Of a stretch of 8,218 nucleotides of DNA, positions 6,068 to 8,218 are shown piece by piece (position 1 is the first letter of the stretch; each line of letters starts with the position of its first letter). This DNA is from Saprospiraceae bacterium. Lineage in GTDB: Bacteria; Bacteroidota; Bacteroidia; Chitinophagales; Saprospiraceae. The translations under genes were made by a program, and so were the position numbers. The stretch is from assembly GCA_020437045.1 (NCBI GenBank), contig JAGQWV010000471.1, positions 1-8,218 of the forward strand, in the 5' to 3' direction. A model generated the notes under the pieces. It worked only from the letters and a program-made list of their open reading frames with translations. It made no database searches and was not told the origin of the DNA.

Positions 6068-7921
6068 ATGGTTGAACTAGCGGGTATCATTATTCTTGGG
6101 ATTGGAGCTCAATGGCTTTCCTGGAAAATGAAAGTTCCAGCTATTCTGCCGTTAATATTGTTGGGATTGTTGGTCGGTCCCTTTTCTACTTTGTGGACTG
6201 CCGATGGTCAGAAGTGGTTAGAACCCATCTATAATCGCGATTCCAATATTGGTATTTTTCCTGAGCGCTACTTCTTTTATTTTGTCTCTTTAGCCATCGG
6301 TATTATCCTATTCGAAGGGGGATTAACCCTCAAACGAAAGGAGATTCGCAATTTGGGTCCGGTGATTTTACGGTTGGTAAGTCTGGGTTCTTTAGTTACG
6401 CTGATTGGTGCGGCATTGTCCGCTCATTTCATATTGGGGCTAAGTTTTGGGATTTCTCTACTTTTTGGTGCTTTGATTATTGTTACTGGCCCGACCGTCA
6501 TTGCACCGATTTTGCAAAATGTTTCGCTAAATCGAAATATATCGACTATTCTCAAATGGGAGAGTATTATTATTGATCCGATCGGAGCTTTAGCCGCTGT
6601 GTTAGTATTTGAGTTCATTCTCTCCAACCGCGGACCCTTGGCTTTTACTCCGGTGGCTTTGCTTGGTTTTACCAAGGTGGTTTTGACCGGTTTTATTATC
6701 GGTGTCTCAGCGGGTTATCTCTTATATTATTTGATAAAACAAAATCTCATACCCAAATATCTTCTTAATGTTTTTACGCTGGCGACCGTATTGGGCGTTT
6801 TTGTCCTTTCAGATCTTTTTGCAAAAGAATCAGGTCTTCTGTCTGTAGTGGTCATGGGAACTGTGCTGGGTAATCTGGATATGCCCAAGCTTAAAGATAT
6901 TCTGGACTTTAAGGAATCTCTGAGTGTTTTACTCATTTCCATTTTGTTTATTGTCCTGGCGGCCCATATCAATTTGGAAGATCTGTCACTATTGAAAGAC
7001 TGGCGCTGTTTTGCGCTACTGGCAATGGTAATCCTGGTTTTGAGACCGCTCGGCGTTTTTGTCAGCACCAGAGGTGGCGAATTACCTGTCAATGAAAAGC
7101 TGTTTGTCTCACTCATAGGTCCTCGAGGTATTGTCGCTGCGGGTATTGCTTCACTCTTTGGGCTCCGTTTGGTCAGTGAGTCTATACCTGGTGCCGAATA
7201 CATCACTCCCCTGGTGTTTATGGTTGTTTTGGGTACCGTACTTTTATCTGCCGTAGGAGCCAGACCCTTTGCCCGCTTTTTCGGAGTCATGGAAAAGCGT
7301 AACAACGGGATTCTAATCGTTGGTGCTGATCGGGCGGCGAGATTACTGGGCGCTTTTTTCAAGGATCAGGGCAGAAGAGTACTGATGGTAGATATGAATG
7401 CTAGTAATTTGCGGAAGGCCTCAGAAGAGGATATTGAAGTGTATCAGGCGGACATCTATCAGGATGATTTCAATGAGCTTTTTGATGTAGAAAATATGCA
7501 ATATTTACTTGCGATGACCGGTAGTGGCGATGTAAACCGGTATGCTTGTAAAACTTATAAATCTCAATTTAACTCCAGTAATATATATGTGGTTTTGCAA
7601 TCATCCGCTGATAGCTATGCCCGGGAGCAAAATATCCAGAGTTTGGCACCTTTTGATGATCATATCGACCTGATGGAAGTAGCCAGGGACCATCCCCAAA
7701 TACATCTTTTGAATTTTGCCGGTGCTTCCGATCTAAAGGAGAAAATTGAATCCATGAATCCCATTTCAGGTTCTATCCCGCTTTGTCTCTGGAGCTCCAA
7801 AGGTGAAATTCTTCCGTTAGTTGACCAAAACAAGAAATTATCAGATTTGAAGGAAGGTTCTGTGGTTTATCTGGGAAAGACAATTTCTTCCGAGCTTAAA
7901 CATCAGGATAGTCAAGTTTAA
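6068..7921 (+). CDS. CPA1-type cation/proton antiporter with C-terminal TrkA-N-like domain
   Basis: This 617-residue inner-membrane protein combines a Na+/H+ exchanger domain (about residues 1-405, some 11-13 membrane segments) with a cytosolic Rossmann domain. Such antiporters exchange Na+ or K+ for protons in pH and salt homeostasis. The transport domain shows FPERYFFYFVSLAIGIILFEGG, TGPTVIAPIL (140-149), the ion-binding WESIIIDPIGAL with D170 (164-175) and GPRGIVAAGIAS (351-362), all typical of the NhaP-like subgroup that has TGP rather than TDP. From about 413 the stretch NNGILIVGADRAARLLGAFF begins a TrkA-N/RCK-like fold, with D442 ending the second strand (VLMVDMN) and a later ADIYQDD motif. 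Its glycine loop is degenerate (GADRAA instead of GxGxxG). Residues about 545-603 may be a TrkA-C-like ligand domain. It lies 108 bp after the glycosylase gene and converges on the DUF4249-like gene. Ion choice is not predictable. Confidence 0.92.
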   Translation: MVELAGIIILGIGAQWLSWKMKVPAILPLILLGLLVGPFSTLWTADGQKWLEPIYNRDSNIGIFPERYFFYFVSLAIGIILFEGGLTLKRKEIRNLGPVILRLVSLGSLVTLIGAALSAHFILGLSFGISLLFGALIIVTGPTVIAPILQNVSLNRNISTILKWESIIIDPIGALAAVLVFEFILSNRGPLAFTPVALLGFTKVVLTGFIIGVSAGYLLYYLIKQNLIPKYLLNVFTLATVLGVFVLSDLFAKESGLLSVVVMGTVLGNLDMPKLKDILDFKESLSVLLISILFIVLAAHINLEDLSLLKDWRCFALLAMVILVLRPLGVFVSTRGGELPVNEKLFVSLIGPRGIVAAGIASLFGLRLVSESIPGAEYITPLVFMVVLGTVLLSAVGARPFARFFGVMEKRNNGILIVGADRAARLLGAFFKDQGRRVLMVDMNASNLRKASEEDIEVYQADIYQDDFNELFDVENMQYLLAMTGSGDVNRYACKTYKSQFNSSNIYVVLQSSADSYAREQNIQSLAPFDDHIDLMEVARDHPQIHLLNFAGASDLKEKIESMNPISGSIPLCLWSSKGEILPLVDQNKKLSDLKEGSVVYLGKTISSELKHQDSQV

Positions 7922-7965
7922 GAGATACAATTTTGAGATTAACCCCCTTTCTGATAAATGAGAGT

Positions 7966-8218
7966 CTATGGATTATCCTGAGGGTAAATAAACTGGACGG
8001 GATTTGAGCGTACTGCGGATCCAAACACCCCCAGGGCTCCTTCTATGGTGCTATGCAGGAATACAGGTTCTACAAACGGATTAAGGATTGATTGTAATTG
8101 TTTATCGAGCTCGTCGTAAAAGATTGCAGCATTTTTATCTAGCGACTGCAAATATATCGTTGCTGAGTCTCCTTGTTCATATTCAAATGCTACCTCTATA
8201 TTCATTTGCATCGTCTTC
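7966..8218 (-). CDS. DUF4249-like protein, C-terminal fragment cut by window edge
   Basis: The frame is open from the stop at 7966-7968 to the right edge, and two further codons precede the ATG at 8209-8211, so this is most likely the end of a longer protein; about 83 codons are visible. The sequence IYLQSLDKNAAIFYDELDKQ, then NPFVEP, then STIEGALGVFGSA resembles the C-terminus of DUF4249 proteins, where a helix with Tyr/Leu precedes P-F-x-E-P and N-I-x-G-G-x-G-x-F-G. DUF4249 members are secreted or lipid-anchored Bacteroidota proteins of roughly 270-400 residues, often encoded next to a TonB-dependent outer-membrane receptor. If so, the signal peptide and possibly such a receptor lie to the right of the window. 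An independent 81-residue protein starting at 8211 is less likely. The match is by recalled pattern, not by search. Confidence 0.68.
   Translation of the reverse strand, partial: KTMQMNIEVAFEYEQGDSATIYLQSLDKNAAIFYDELDKQLQSILNPFVEPVFLHSTIEGALGVFGSAVRSNPVQFIYPQDNP

Noticed and set aside
6727..7362. Long minus-strand open frame (211 codons) opposite the antiporter
   Set aside because: Its Lys/Ser/Thr/Pro-rich translation has no domain character and mirrors the codon pattern of the membrane protein on the other strand.

Overview
The window looks like chromosomal DNA from a member of the Bacteroidota, possibly a Saprospiria/Cytophagia-type marine or environmental lineage; the finer placement is a guess. 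The evidence is a partial DUF4249-like protein (a Bacteroidota family), a promoter matching the Bacteroidota sigma-A consensus (TTTG, 20 bp, TAnnTTTG), start codons without convincing Shine-Dalgarno sequences, a PadR plus duplicated MacB/FtsX permease pair, and moderate GC content. I see no tRNA, rRNA, CRISPR array, insertion sequence or phage gene.

Layout: bases 1-725 hold the C-terminal part of a GT4-like glycosyltransferase whose start lies left of the window. It converges on a minus-strand FAD amine oxidase of the monomeric sarcosine oxidase type (757-1917). A 175-bp divergent intergenic region (1918-2092) follows. It carries a good promoter and a perfect inverted repeat that fits a PadR operator. 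This promoter should drive a two-gene operon: a PadR-type repressor (2093-2416) and, 3 bp later, an 891-residue duplicated FtsX/MacB permease with an N-terminal permease prefix domain (2420-5095). The end of the permease gene runs into a short degenerate 7-bp tandem repeat (5086-5127). Next come an Fpg/Nei-family DNA glycosylase lacking zinc-finger cysteines (5168-5959) and a CPA1-type cation/proton antiporter with a cytosolic TrkA-N-like domain (6068-7921). On the minus strand, the C-terminal end of a DUF4249-like protein (7966-8218) runs off the right edge.

Functionally, only the PadR/permease pair is clearly a unit: the repressor probably controls its own promoter and hence the permease. 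No ABC ATPase is present, so the permease is either an orphan or works with an ATPase encoded elsewhere. The other genes look like independent housekeeping or accessory functions: surface glycan synthesis, amine oxidation, base-excision repair and ion homeostasis. I did not find a convincing new multi-gene system. The points most worth a second look are the promoter/operator arrangement, the permease pair, the zincless glycosylase and the heptamer repeat.
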